A stretch of 64,000 nucleotides of DNA. Origin: Alphaproteobacteria bacterium. GTDB taxonomy: Bacteria; Pseudomonadota; Alphaproteobacteria; UBA2966. The notes under the pieces are model-generated. The model was not told the origin of the DNA and did no database searches. It worked only from the letters and a program-made list of their open reading frames with translations. The position numbers and the translations under genes are program-made. This document shows, piece after piece, positions 25,737 through 35,316 of this stretch. The stretch's first letter is position 1. Each line of letters starts with the position of its first letter. The stretch is from contig JABILA010000085.1 in assembly GCA_018654745.1 (NCBI GenBank), positions 1 through 64,000 of the forward strand, in the 5' to 3' direction.

Positions 25737-28700
25737 TCAGGTGTCCTGACCTGCCAGGGCTTGTTCCAATGCGGGTGTCACAGCATTAAAACCTTGTTCC
25801 CTTGCTTCGTCCAGAACAGCCTGTGCTTCGGCCATGTTTTCTTCAGTTCTGTGTCCGCGCCCCAGTTCAGCCAACACCCGCGCCCGCCGGATAATCAGGC
25901 TCATCCAGGGGATCGGTTGTTCAGATATATATTCTTCGGCGGCTTCGGCAATGGCGTCGGCACCATCCAGATTGCCCGCCTGCAACAAGGCATCCATGGC
26001 ATTGCGATAAAACCAGATGTGACTGTGGCCAACACAGCCCTGTTCCAGAACCGCCATGCCTTCGGTGATGGCCATTCGCCGTTCTTCATCATTGTCGGTC
26101 GCCAGGGCCAGGGCGCCCATAGCCAGCGGTCCGGCGAACAAAATACCGGTTTCACGACTGATTTCAACAGCCTTTCGTGCATGTTCGATAGCCTTGCTCC
26201 GATTGTCCCCGACCAGTTCAATCTGTGTCAGGATGGCAAGATTTACAGGTTCAAACCGCCGGGCACCTATCCTTGTGGCAATATCAAGAGCCGTTTCGAC
26301 TTCCTTGCGGGAGGCGTCATAATCACCCATGTCAAACAGGATTTTCCCGGCACAACTCCCCCTGGCAACCATTTCAGCCCGGTCGTTCCCGTTTTCAACG
26401 GCAAGTCGGGCGGCCAGCGTGACGTTTTCCAACGCCTTGTCCATCTCCAGCAGATACAACAAGGAATGGCTGTACATGGCCCGGTTCACAGGTTCGATCT
26501 GCTTCAACCCATGCTGTTCAACGACATCAAGACAGGCCTTGAAACTGTCATGTGCTGTGATCAAATGTCCGCGCATAAACCAGGCGTCGCCAAGGCCACT
26601 TAGTGCCCTGGCTTCCATGGCCGGTGAAGATGCTTTGCGGGCGAATTGCTGGGCCATTTCATGTTCGTTCAAACAGCCATCGATATTGCCCATGGGGAAA
26701 TAGATATTTCCGCGCATGTAATGTATTTCTGCCAGTGCTTCGTCATTTGCAGAAGCCGTTGCATCTGTTTCGGCAAGCTCCAGCGCTTTGAGGGCATCCG
26801 GATAACGATCCAGAATGCGCAGACCCGCAACCAGGTCCAGCAAGAGCGGTAATTCCAGCTTTGCACGTTGTTCGGCATCCGGCATCAGTGGCATTAATTC
26901 CAGACCACGTTCAAGATGCCCAACGGCTTCCGCGCTGGCCCAGCGTTCCGCAGCTTTCTCTGCCGCCTCTTTCCACAGGGGTACCGCCTTTTCCGCCGAC
27001 CGGGCCTCTGAATAATGGTGCGCCAGAATTTCGGTTGGGACGGGATCGTCTCTGGTACTGCGCGCGGCCAGGGCATTGGCAATGTCCAGGTGATAACGTT
27101 GCCGGGTCGCCTTTAACAAGGATTCGTAAGCCGTATCCTGCACCAGCGCGTGTTTGAACTGAAATGTTGCGGAAGGTGGCAAGCTGCGACGAACGATCAA
27201 GTCTGCGTCGATCAACTGTTCCAACGCCAGGCGCAAATCATCAATATCCAGTTTGCAAACGTCGGCGAGAACATCTTCGTCAAACTGGCGGCCAACAACC
27301 GCCGCAATTTGTGCGACTTCCTTGACCGGGGCCATACGATCGAGACGCGCCATCAGGCTGTCATGCAAAGACGCCGGAATTTCAATGCCCTGCATCTTGC
27401 CCGCAAGTTCATACTTGCCGTCGACGATCTCAAGCGATCCGGATTCGAGAACGGTTTTGGTCAGTTCTTCAATGAATAACGGTACACCATCGGTACGTTC
27501 AACAATCTGGTTCAGAACGGACGTTGGCAATTTTGCCTCACCAGCAATACCCGCGATCAAGGCTTCACTGTCAGAGCGGCTCAAACGGTTCAAAGTGAAG
27601 GTTGTCACGTGCGGATGGCCCAACCACGGTGCCTGATATTCCGGTCGCGTGCTGAGAACCAGTAATAGCCGCAAGTCCCGCAACCGTTCTATCAATAAAC
27701 TGCAGAATTCCTGGGTAGATGGATCGATCCAGTGAATATCTTCGCCGATCATGATCAGGGGATGTATTTTGGTCTGGGCTTCGAGCAAAGCCAGCAAGGC
27801 ATCCCAAACCCGTCGGCGTTGCTCCTCGGGCGTGCCACCTGAATATTCGACTGGCAAAGTGGCGCCGTCGATCATGACCGTAGCGACAAAGGGCACAATC
27901 CCGTCCGGGTCCAGTTCCGTGGCAGCAACAAACTGTGTCAGTTTTTCCAGGCGCTCAGTCGCCGAATCAGACCGGACAATCCCCATGACCCGTTCAAGGC
28001 AGCCAATAATCGGGTAAAGCGCCGAGTTTTTGTGAAAGGGTGAGCACGACAGTGTGATCCTGGCCTGGTCCTCATCTTCAACGCTTCGCATAAAGGCTTC
28101 AACGATGCGGGATTTGCCAACACCGGCCTCTCCCGACAACATCACAACCTGCCCTTCACCACTTTTTGCCTGCCGCCAGCGACCCTGCAACAAACCAATT
28201 TCTTCCTGACGACCGACCAGGGCGCTAAGGCCTGCCTCGGTCGTTGCTTCGAACCGACTGGTGGTCTGACTAATCGCGGTGACGCGCCAGGCATTTTCTG
28301 GCGCTGCGATGCCTTTGAGGTTTTGACGCCCGAGGTCTTCATAGTCAAAAAATCCGCCGACCAGGCGATGGGTGCCATCACTGATCACAACCGAATCATA
28401 TTCCGCGAGCCCCTGAAGTCTGGCGGCCAGATTTGGTGTTACACCAAGAACAACACGTTCTTCAGAAGCGCCACTGCCGATGAGATCTCCGGCAACAACC
28501 AGCCCTGTCGCTACGCCAATTCTGACATGCAAATCAAGACCAGGCCGTACCTTCAGAGCCTTGATCCGGGCGACGATATCCAGACCGGCATGAACTGCCC
28601 TTTCCGGGTCGTCTTCATGGGCGCGGGGATAACCAAAATAGACAAGAATACCGTCGCCCATGTAACGAGCGATATATCCGTTCCATTTCTCAATTACGCT

Positions 28701-29084
28701 GGCGGCCGCTGACTGATAGGCCGCAATGACATCGCGCAAATCTTCCGGATCCAGTTGGCCCGAAAGTTCCGTTGAATCAGCCAGGTCGCAAAACATGACA
28801 GTCAGATGTCGACGTTCGGCAGCACTGTCACTCAGGGCTGGAGATTCTTTGACTTGTGGCCTGGAAACAACGGGTGGAGGGGCAGAAGCTTCGGATGTTG
28901 CACTGGTGCGAATGTCAAAACCGCAATTACCGCAGAAATTATTTCCGCCAACGATTTCATTGCCGCAAGACGGGCAGGCATCCGGCAATCGTGTACCGCA
29001 GCCGCCGCAAAACCGGTTTGCTGAGGGGTTTTCAAAGGCACAAGATGGACAATTGACGACGCTTGCCGTCCCGTCATCACTCAC
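25737..29084 (-). CDS. Zinc-ribbon, class III cyclase, AAA ATPase and TPR protein
   Basis: A 1115-residue signalling protein. Two zinc ribbons (Cys12/15/26/29 and 37/40/51/54) open it. A class III nucleotide cyclase domain (about 92-265) follows with metal-binding Asp100 (FCDLADST) and Asp144 (MGDGILVYFG). A large STAND/AAA-type ATPase comes next with Walker A GEAGVGKS (318-325) and a DIHWID Walker B-like segment. The C-terminal third (about 690-1110) is a helical array of TPR type. Both metal aspartates of the cyclase are present, but whether it makes cAMP or cGMP is not settled by what I can see. No membrane segment; it should be cytosolic. It is the first gene of a pair with the two-helix protein, 24 bases after the subtilase gene stop. 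Confidence 0.9.
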   Translation of the reverse strand: MSDDGTASVVNCPSCAFENPSANRFCGGCGTRLPDACPSCGNEIVGGNNFCGNCGFDIRTSATSEASAPPPVVSRPQVKESPALSDSAAERRHLTVMFCDLADSTELSGQLDPEDLRDVIAAYQSAAASVIEKWNGYIARYMGDGILVYFGYPRAHEDDPERAVHAGLDIVARIKALKVRPGLDLHVRIGVATGLVVAGDLIGSGASEERVVLGVTPNLAARLQGLAEYDSVVISDGTHRLVGGFFDYEDLGRQNLKGIAAPENAWRVTAISQTTSRFEATTEAGLSALVGRQEEIGLLQGRWRQAKSGEGQVVMLSGEAGVGKSRIVEAFMRSVEDEDQARITLSCSPFHKNSALYPIIGCLERVMGIVRSDSATERLEKLTQFVAATELDPDGIVPFVATVMIDGATLPVEYSGGTPEEQRRRVWDALLALLEAQTKIHPLIMIGEDIHWIDPSTQEFCSLLIERLRDLRLLLVLSTRPEYQAPWLGHPHVTTFTLNRLSRSDSEALIAGIAGEAKLPTSVLNQIVERTDGVPLFIEELTKTVLESGSLEIVDGKYELAGKMQGIEIPASLHDSLMARLDRMAPVKEVAQIAAVVGRQFDEDVLADVCKLDIDDLRLALEQLIDADLIVRRSLPPSATFQFKHALVQDTAYESLLKATRQRYHLDIANALAARSTRDDPVPTEILAHHYSEARSAEKAVPLWKEAAEKAAERWASAEAVGHLERGLELMPLMPDAEQRAKLELPLLLDLVAGLRILDRYPDALKALELAETDATASANDEALAEIHYMRGNIYFPMGNIDGCLNEHEMAQQFARKASSPAMEARALSGLGDAWFMRGHLITAHDSFKACLDVVEQHGLKQIEPVNRAMYSHSLLYLLEMDKALENVTLAARLAVENGNDRAEMVARGSCAGKILFDMGDYDASRKEVETALDIATRIGARRFEPVNLAILTQIELVGDNRSKAIEHARKAVEISRETGILFAGPLAMGALALATDNDEERRMAITEGMAVLEQGCVGHSHIWFYRNAMDALLQAGNLDGADAIAEAAEEYISEQPIPWMSLIIRRARVLAELGRGHRTEENMAEAQAVLDEAREQGFNAVTPALEQALAGQDT

Positions 29085-29108
29085 GATGCCACCATATCCG
29101 AATGACCA

Positions 29109-30443
29109 TCAACGCTCTGTACATGTGGGATTGGCCTTAACCAGGCCCCAGCCAAAAACCTGGTCTCGCCCCCGTTTACCCAGATCAAGGGTTTGGCGAC
29201 GCAGTGAACGGCGGAATATTTCGGGATCAGCGCGCTGACCGCGCGAGACCTGCAACGCAGCCAGTACCGTCACAAAAGGTGCCGCGAAGGATGTGCCGTC
29301 ACCGGTTCGACCGTTTGGCCCAACGGGGACCCAGATCCCTTCGCCGGGCGCTGCAAAATCGACGTACCGTCCCTGGTTAGCATTGGCAAAAATCTTGTTT
29401 CGGGGACCTGTTGCCGTTACGGCGACAACATCGCGATAGCCAGCCGGATACGCCGCTTTCCCCCGATAGCCCCAGTTGCCGACAGAAGCGATCAGGATCA
29501 TGCCTGCTTTGCGGGCCTTTTTCAGCACCCTGGCGACAGTTTTATTATCGGCACCGGCGATGCTGAAGTTGACGACTTTGACATTATTGCTGACCAACCA
29601 GTCCAGGGCCTTGAGCAGTCCGCCACTGTTGCCGACAACCTGATCCTGACGATCAATTTCAAACATGCTGGCGGCAAACAGTTGTGCGCCGGGCAACAAA
29701 CCGGACCAGCCATTGCGCATGGGCTTTCCGATCAGCAAGGTCGCAATCGATGTACCGTGAGCATCCGACGCCGGATTACGTGTTTTATCGTGGAAGGATC
29801 GATAGACAATATTTTGCCCCCTGAGGGCGGGATGGCGAACATCCACAGCACCGTCAATCATGCCAAAGCGCACACCCTTGCCGCAATCTGCAGGTACCTG
29901 GGACCAGCCTGCGACCTGTCTCGGAAAGCGCATGCGGCTGGTCGCGGCGGAAAGATCATAGCGATGATTTGCGTCAACAGTTGCCGACGGATATTTGGTT
30001 GCCAGTTGTTTGACCGCTTTCCTCACCGTCTGGCCCTTCGGCAGTTTCAGACGCAGGATTTCGACACCCAGTTTTTTGATTGCAATGCGTTCGATCACCT
30101 GCAACTTGAGACCCGGCAAGTTCCCCTGAAAACTTTTTGGGAAATTGGTAACGAGAACCTCACCCGGTTCGAAATCATCCTCTGGTGCAGGTCGCCCGGC
30201 ACGCCCCTTGCCGCCGCCGCTTTTGGATGAACGGCGACTTGATTTCGCTTTGCCATTTTTGCCGCCAACCGAACGCTCTGTCTTGCTGCCCCGGTCATAA
30301 GACCGGACTTTTACATCAGCAAAAGATGGAGCAGAAAAACTGAACGCAATCGCCCCGGCAAAGACTGTCGACAAACACACCCGGGCGACTTGCGAACAAA
30401 CATTCGCATAAGATTTCAGGGCAGGATATTCAGCGCTGGTCAT
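29109..30443 (-). CDS. Secreted subtilisin-like serine protease (S8)
   Basis: A 444-residue exported protease. Residues 1-42 act as a signal region ending in SFA-DV. A basic Ser/Lys/Arg/Gly-rich linker (about 50-85) and a prodomain-like part (90-165) precede the catalytic domain. The triad is Asp197 (GMIDGAVD), His229 (DAHGTSIA) and Ser385 (GDGTSFAAP), with oxyanion Asn323 in SVGNWG, so it should be active. It stands directly upstream of the cyclase-ATPase gene (24 bases), suggesting co-transcription. The prodomain may be cut off after export. Substrate unknown. The 255 bases before it are AT-rich and probably contain the promoter. Confidence 0.9.
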   Translation of the reverse strand: MTSAEYPALKSYANVCSQVARVCLSTVFAGAIAFSFSAPSFADVKVRSYDRGSKTERSVGGKNGKAKSSRRSSKSGGGKGRAGRPAPEDDFEPGEVLVTNFPKSFQGNLPGLKLQVIERIAIKKLGVEILRLKLPKGQTVRKAVKQLATKYPSATVDANHRYDLSAATSRMRFPRQVAGWSQVPADCGKGVRFGMIDGAVDVRHPALRGQNIVYRSFHDKTRNPASDAHGTSIATLLIGKPMRNGWSGLLPGAQLFAASMFEIDRQDQVVGNSGGLLKALDWLVSNNVKVVNFSIAGADNKTVARVLKKARKAGMILIASVGNWGYRGKAAYPAGYRDVVAVTATGPRNKIFANANQGRYVDFAAPGEGIWVPVGPNGRTGDGTSFAAPFVTVLAALQVSRGQRADPEIFRRSLRRQTLDLGKRGRDQVFGWGLVKANPTCTER

Positions 30444-30698
30444 GGTATTCCAGGTTCAGAGCACAAAATCGCAAATCAATTGACGGAATATAGGCTTATT
30501 TTGAAAATATTGCGACAAAGTTGTTGGCTTGTTTCAATTTTTTACTAAACAGAAATTTGATAATAAGTTATTGAAAATAAACATTAAAATGCAACAAGAT
30601 GAATTATATTCAATCGAATACGCTTTGGCGTTGCTTTAATTCGGATAAATCCACCCCTGCCTTTGATGCAATCTTCTTCGACTGTCGACCAGCGAATT

Positions 30699-32357
30699 TT
30701 ATTTATCAGGTCCTGCCACCGGCAATACCACCCGAAAACTGGTGCCTTCAGCTGGTTTGCTGTCTATCGATATGGTGCCGCCCAGTGTTTCGACAAAGTC
30801 CTTGCAAACCTGCAAACCGAGACCGGTTCCAATTTCTCCCAGGGTTCCGTTGAGTGTATTGAGGTTTTCCAGCGAAAACAGCTTCTCAAGCTGGTCTGGC
30901 GGCATACCAATGCCAGTGTCCGTTACACCCAGGATAAAATCCCTCCCATCCAGCGCAGCAGACAAGGCAATTGTCCCGCCCTCAGGCGTGAACTTGACGG
31001 CATTGCTCAGCAGGTTTCGCAGAACAGCCGCAATCATGTTGCTGTCAGTCGTTGCGGTCACAGTCTGGATATCATCCACAATGGTGATGTTTTTCTGGTT
31101 TGCTGACGCCCGAAACAGCTCTTGTACTTCTGCGGCAATTTCGTGAACAGCGACTTGAGACAGATCGACGACAACGCCGTCCATCTGGGTTCGTGACCAT
31201 TCCAGAAGATTGGCCAGCAACTGATGTAACCCCGTTGCCGATTCGTTGATGGCATCAGCAGCCTCAACGATTTTGGGCGGGTCGAGGTGTTCGGCCCGTA
31301 ATTTCAGCAGGCTCGAAAAACCGATAATCGCATTGAAGGGTCCCAACAGGTCATGGGCAAGGATGGAAAACAGGCGATCCTTTTCCTGGTTCATTTTAAC
31401 AGAAACGTTGCGCGCCTGATCAAGTTCGACGGTCAGATTTTCAAGATAACTTCGTTGTTTTTCAAGTTCGGCTTCCCTGTTCTGCAACAGCTCTATCTGG
31501 TATTTCAGCTGGGCCTGCGAGTCCCGCAAATCGTCTTCGGTCTTTTTCAGATTGGAAACATCCGTGAACGTTGAAACCGAGCCAAAACCTTCGATGACCC
31601 GTCGACGAATATATAATGTCTTGCCGTCAACCGTCGTATGCAGATCGTCGGTTTCACGGTCAAAGTAATCTCTCACCCGATCAAGATATTTCCGGGCAAG
31701 TTTCTGTGGATCGCCTGCCCCGAATTCACCACGTTCAGCGTCATAAGTCAGGAATTGCATCGCCGTCGTGCCGGGCTTGCCCAGTTCTTCCGGGTATCCC
31801 CACAACTCAAGAAACCGGTTATTACATAACTCCAGAATTTCGTCGTCTTCGTCGCTCCAGATCGCCACGCCCTGATCCATCGCATCAAGTGTCGACCGCA
31901 ATATATCTGTTTTCTTGACGAGCTGGTTCTCCGTTTCTTTCAGCGGTGTTATGTCAGAATAGGTGGAGACACGGCCAAGGCCGGGTTTTTCAAAACGACG
32001 TATGAGCAACTGTCGTCCGTCATAATGTGAAAATTGTGTACTTTTGGCCACCTCATCAGATTCGGTGACAATGGCAAAACGCAGCTCTATTTCATTTTCA
32101 AGCTGAGCATCGGTGTATTTCTCTGCGGAGGGGTTCTGTCGCAAATAATTACGCAACAAATCCCTCGCTGCGACACCGGGTGCCGCATCCTCATCTGAAT
32201 ATCCCCACATATCGCGAAATCGCTTGTTGCAAAAAATCAACAAGTTGTCGTCACTCCAGACAACAACCGCCTGGTCAATTGCTTCTACAACACTTTCAAA
32301 CAACGCCAGTCTGGCGGCATCCGGCATGTCTGCGAACTGATCTGCATTTGTCGGCAT
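30699..32357 (-). CDS. Cytosolic PAS-PAS histidine kinase
   Basis: A 552-residue soluble kinase. Two related PAS domains (about 20-140 and 152-270) each include a DQxVxxW/F..N-FRFxxxWGY pattern typical of the alphaproteobacterial PAS_7 type. A long coiled coil (270-325) connects them to the dimerisation domain with His335 in SILAHDLLGP. The ATPase domain contains NLLSNAVKF, DTGIGMP and IGTGLGLQV. There is no membrane helix and no receiver. The partner regulator is unknown. An almost fully self-complementary 48-base element sits 12 bases upstream of its start (32370-32417). No convincing ribosome-binding site is seen. Confidence 0.9.
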   Translation of the reverse strand: MPTNADQFADMPDAARLALFESVVEAIDQAVVVWSDDNLLIFCNKRFRDMWGYSDEDAAPGVAARDLLRNYLRQNPSAEKYTDAQLENEIELRFAIVTESDEVAKSTQFSHYDGRQLLIRRFEKPGLGRVSTYSDITPLKETENQLVKKTDILRSTLDAMDQGVAIWSDEDDEILELCNNRFLELWGYPEELGKPGTTAMQFLTYDAERGEFGAGDPQKLARKYLDRVRDYFDRETDDLHTTVDGKTLYIRRRVIEGFGSVSTFTDVSNLKKTEDDLRDSQAQLKYQIELLQNREAELEKQRSYLENLTVELDQARNVSVKMNQEKDRLFSILAHDLLGPFNAIIGFSSLLKLRAEHLDPPKIVEAADAINESATGLHQLLANLLEWSRTQMDGVVVDLSQVAVHEIAAEVQELFRASANQKNITIVDDIQTVTATTDSNMIAAVLRNLLSNAVKFTPEGGTIALSAALDGRDFILGVTDTGIGMPPDQLEKLFSLENLNTLNGTLGEIGTGLGLQVCKDFVETLGGTISIDSKPAEGTSFRVVLPVAGPDK

Positions 32358-32369
32358 CGTGAACTAATA

Positions 32370-32417
32370 CGCTTTCGGAGAACAGAATAAGTTACCTTAC
32401 TCCATGCTCCGAAAGCG
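32370..32417. promoter_or_regulatory. 48-base symmetric inverted repeat between porin and kinase genes
   Basis: The outer arms cgctttcgga and tccgaaagcg are perfect 10-base complements (32370-32379, 32408-32417). An inner pair taag/ctta is centred exactly on the same axis, with 8-base unpaired segments between. It lies between the porin stop (32466) and the kinase start (32357) on the minus strand. It could be the porin terminator, although no T run follows, or an operator or leader hairpin for the kinase gene. Confidence 0.6.
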
Positions 32418-32465
32418 ATAAAGGACTGATCTTTCCCAAATCATTCCCTGGCTGTCATGTCCTAC

Positions 32466-33722
32466 CTAGTATTTGTAGGACACGGTCAACCATAGTTTTT
32501 GCGTATCCGTGGACTGGGTGTCCGCATCGTAATCCGCATATTTCAGGGCCACGCCCATTTTCCCGAAATCTGTCTTGTACCCTTTCGACACGGAGACATT
32601 CCATTCGCTGCCGTAACTGGCACCGCCCTTGTCTGCATCCAGGTCATGATATTGGGCGGCAATCTTGCTACCTTTGAGAACACTGTCCGCCGGGAAAGTC
32701 ATTGAGGCTTTCAGGTACTTGTCTTCAATACCGTTTGCCGGTGTCGACAGAAACTTGTCAGTGAAACCCTGAAAAGCGTGAAGGGTCGCCAGTGGTGTTG
32801 AAAACCCTGTTGTGCCATCACCTTCAAGAACCTCGTAACCGGCTTTGACGACCAGGCCTTTCCAGGCGATCCCAGGCTCCAGTAATTTGTAATCCAGGCT
32901 GACATTTGCCGTGTTGTCGGCATAGTCATTTTGCCGGGCATATTCAGCGGCATACAGCAGCTTGAAACCCTCAGCTGGCAAATCATTTTTGCCAGTCAGG
33001 CGCAAGCCCAGTGTCCTGGTGGACAAGCTGGCAACACGATGCACATCGAGGAAATATCCGTAACCCGTAACCTTCACCGGTTTGAAACTTGTATTGGAAA
33101 CATTCACCAAATGGGTGCGTGTCGACAAGTCTCCCAATGTAGCGTCATTGCCGAAAATCCGGTTGACGTTATAGACATAGCCGTAGATCAAGGTTGTTTC
33201 CGGCAGGGATGTATTTGCCGCGACCAGACCATCAAATGTCTGCTGGTTTTGGCGGAAGCCGACATTGCCCACAAACCGTGCATTGTCGAGGACAACCTTT
33301 TGCCGTCCATATGTCAGGCTGGTATCAGGCAGGCCGGTATATCTGATCCAGGCTGTGTCCAGTTCTGTTGTTTCAGGATCAGCGATTGTCGGGAAAGTGG
33401 ATTTGCCGTTGATCGTGTCGTTATAATCTTCCGACCCCAGAGCCGAAATATTTTCAAAAGCAAAAGCTGCACTCAGGCCCTGCCAGGTCCCGGTGCCATA
33501 ACCAACGCGTGTGCGCAGCGTTAAAGCATCGGCGTCTTTTGCAAATCCGGCCTGGTCAACTGATTCGTACCGCAACCTGAGATCAGCCACAGGCTTGCCG
33601 CCCGTCAGGGCATCCACAAGGCTGTCAGCAGCCTGAGCTGGACCGCTGCCCAGGGCCATGACGGACCCAGCCAACATGGCAATTCCGGCTTTAAGTGTAC
33701 GACTATTGTTCGTGCGCGACAT
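32466..33722 (-). CDS. Outer-membrane porin-like beta-barrel protein
   Basis: A 418-residue exported protein with a signal peptide (about 1-31, ending in AQA-AD). The mature part alternates short amphipathic strands and loops throughout (ADLRLRYESVD, ALTLRTRVGYGTG, LTYGRQKVVLDN, KVTGYGYFLDV), and it ends in LTVSYKY with a C-terminal aromatic residue, the insertion signal of outer-membrane barrels. The DTAWIRYTGLPDTSLTYGRQ region resembles alginate-export/OprD-like porins, so a substrate-specific channel is likely. The substrate is not known. It is divergent from the STAS gene with 252 bases between the starts. Confidence 0.85.
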   Translation of the reverse strand: MSRTNNSRTLKAGIAMLAGSVMALGSGPAQAADSLVDALTGGKPVADLRLRYESVDQAGFAKDADALTLRTRVGYGTGTWQGLSAAFAFENISALGSEDYNDTINGKSTFPTIADPETTELDTAWIRYTGLPDTSLTYGRQKVVLDNARFVGNVGFRQNQQTFDGLVAANTSLPETTLIYGYVYNVNRIFGNDATLGDLSTRTHLVNVSNTSFKPVKVTGYGYFLDVHRVASLSTRTLGLRLTGKNDLPAEGFKLLYAAEYARQNDYADNTANVSLDYKLLEPGIAWKGLVVKAGYEVLEGDGTTGFSTPLATLHAFQGFTDKFLSTPANGIEDKYLKASMTFPADSVLKGSKIAAQYHDLDADKGGASYGSEWNVSVSKGYKTDFGKMGVALKYADYDADTQSTDTQKLWLTVSYKY

Positions 33723-33809
33723 CGTCTTGTTCCTTCTCCATAAGATATTGCTGATATAGCACCTGGAGGGCGGAATTACTGTGTGCCGTATTGTCGCACA
33801 GGTAGAATT

Positions 33810-33839
33810 TTGACGCTTTTACTTGAAGTCATCTATTGT
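33810..33839 (+). promoter_or_regulatory. Possible sigma-70 promoter upstream of the STAS gene
   Basis: TTGACG (33810-33815) and TATTGT (33834-33839) are separated by 18 bases and lie about 135 bases before the STAS start. The -35 matches the consensus at five of six positions and the -10 at four of six. The stretch upstream also has a short tgtgc/gcaca inverted repeat. It is a plausible but weak prediction. Confidence 0.35.
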
Positions 33840-33974
33840 ATGCAGACGTATCTATTTCTTCTTCTTTGCCTGGAGAAATATGACCAATTATCATCGGCGG
33901 GACAGGTAGGCAGCGCACCCGTTTTGTTTAATAATCGACGCACGTGTTCAGGGTTCGAGGGGGCCATCGCTGAT

Positions 33975-34352
33975 ATGAATTTGCAGGAATTTGCGGAAGT
34001 TGTCGTTCTGGCGCCAATGGGTCGCGTCGATCACACCAGTGCGGAGAGTTTTCAATCCGAATTACTGGAACATGTTGGCCAATGTGCTGCGGCGGACAAA
34101 CACATCATTCTGGATATGAGCGGCATCGACTATATGAGCAGCGTCGGCCTGCGGGCGCTGATGATCGCCTCGAAGGAAAGCAAAAAAACGGAGATGTCCA
34201 TCGTCGTTTCTGCCTTGCAGCCGGACATGAAAGAAATCTTTGAAATCAGCCGCTTTCATTTTGTCTTCAAGACATTCGACACCACCGCCGAGGCCATAAA
34301 GGGTTTCTCCGATGCGGCGGTCGCCGCCTGGTCTGCCGGACAAGAGGACTGA
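33975..34352 (+). CDS. STAS-domain anti-sigma factor antagonist
   Basis: A 125-residue single STAS domain protein of the SpoIIAA/RsbV type, which releases a target from an anti-sigma kinase when unphosphorylated. The core IILDMSGIDYMSSVGLRALM has the phosphorylatable serine (Ser55 or Ser56) before the GL turn. The start at 33975 (MNLQEF) fits the length of the family; earlier in-frame starts would add about 64 unlike residues. A GAGGGG stretch lies about 13 bases upstream. The MBL hydrolase follows after three bases and the PP2C phosphatase next, so the three form an operon. The matching kinase is probably the RsbW-like protein at 38676. Confidence 0.92.
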   Translation: MNLQEFAEVVVLAPMGRVDHTSAESFQSELLEHVGQCAAADKHIILDMSGIDYMSSVGLRALMIASKESKKTEMSIVVSALQPDMKEIFEISRFHFVFKTFDTTAEAIKGFSDAAVAAWSAGQED

Positions 34353-34355
34353 TCA

Positions 34356-35315
34356 ATGAAGGTTCACTTTTGGGGCACACGGGGTTCGTTACCGGTTTCC
34401 CTTACGGGCGATGGCATTCGCAAAAAAGTCTTTCAGGCGTTGCAAAAGGCAAACGGCAAGCAGTTTGCGGATGATACTGCAATCAGCGATTTCATGGATT
34501 CCGAACTGGCCTTTCACCAGCGGAGTGGATTTGGGGGCTCGTCGTCCTGTGTCGAAATCAAGGTGCCGGGACAAGACTATATCGTCTGCGATATGGGCTC
34601 TGGTTTGCGAGAGCTGGGCCAGCAAATCATGCAGGAACATGGCCCTGGAAAACCGCAGACATATAATATCTTCATGTCGCACCCCCATTGGGACCACATC
34701 ATGGGGCTGCCGTTTTTCCCCCCGGCCTATATTCCCGGCAACAAGCTGCGCATTCACGGTGGTCACGACACTTTGGAACAGGCCTTGCGCAAACAACAGG
34801 AAGACCCCTGTTTTCCTGTGCATTTTGACTTTCTGGGCGCTGATATCGAATTCATCAAACTGACACCGAGTGAGCCTTTTCAGTGTGGCGATGTCACGGT
34901 TCACACCATCCGCCAGCCCCATCACGGCGATTCATACGGTTATCGGTTTGAAAATAGCGGCAAGGCTGTGGTCTATTCCACGGATGCCGAACACAAACTG
35001 GAATCCGAAGAGGAAACAGCAGAGTTTGTCGATTTCTTCAAGTCCGCTGACCTGCTGATATTTGACGCCATGTATACGATGGCAGACATGATATCCGTGA
35101 AAGAAGACTGGGGTCATTCCAGCAACATTATCGGTGTCGATCTTTGCCATCGTGCTGGCGTCAAACATTATTGCATGTTTCATCACGAGCCTGTTTTTGG
35201 CGACAAGGCCCTGTCGGAAATCCTGGCCGAAACCATTCGCTATGAGGAGATCATCAGGGACGGCGACGCCCTGAAAGTTTCCTCCGCCTATGATGGCCTG
35301 GAAATCGTGATTTGA
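34356..35315 (+). CDS. Metallo-beta-lactamase-fold hydrolase
   Basis: A 319-residue cytosolic MBL-fold protein. The metal motif is HPHWDH (His109, His111, Asp113, His114), and further ligands are expected at His190 or nearby in RQPHHGDS and Asp210 in YSTDAEHK. The opening VHFWGTRGSLPVS and the SGFGGSSSCVEI stretch resemble PhnP/RNase Z-like phosphodiesterases, including hydrolases of cyclic nucleotide or tRNA-type substrates. An insert between residues about 22 and 57 is longer than usual. It sits between a STAS gene and a PP2C gene with no more than three bases spacing on either side, which is not a standard part of a partner-switching operon. Substrate unknown. Confidence 0.85.
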   Translation: MKVHFWGTRGSLPVSLTGDGIRKKVFQALQKANGKQFADDTAISDFMDSELAFHQRSGFGGSSSCVEIKVPGQDYIVCDMGSGLRELGQQIMQEHGPGKPQTYNIFMSHPHWDHIMGLPFFPPAYIPGNKLRIHGGHDTLEQALRKQQEDPCFPVHFDFLGADIEFIKLTPSEPFQCGDVTVHTIRQPHHGDSYGYRFENSGKAVVYSTDAEHKLESEEETAEFVDFFKSADLLIFDAMYTMADMISVKEDWGHSSNIIGVDLCHRAGVKHYCMFHHEPVFGDKALSEILAETIRYEEIIRDGDALKVSSAYDGLEIVI

Positions 35316-35316
35316 T

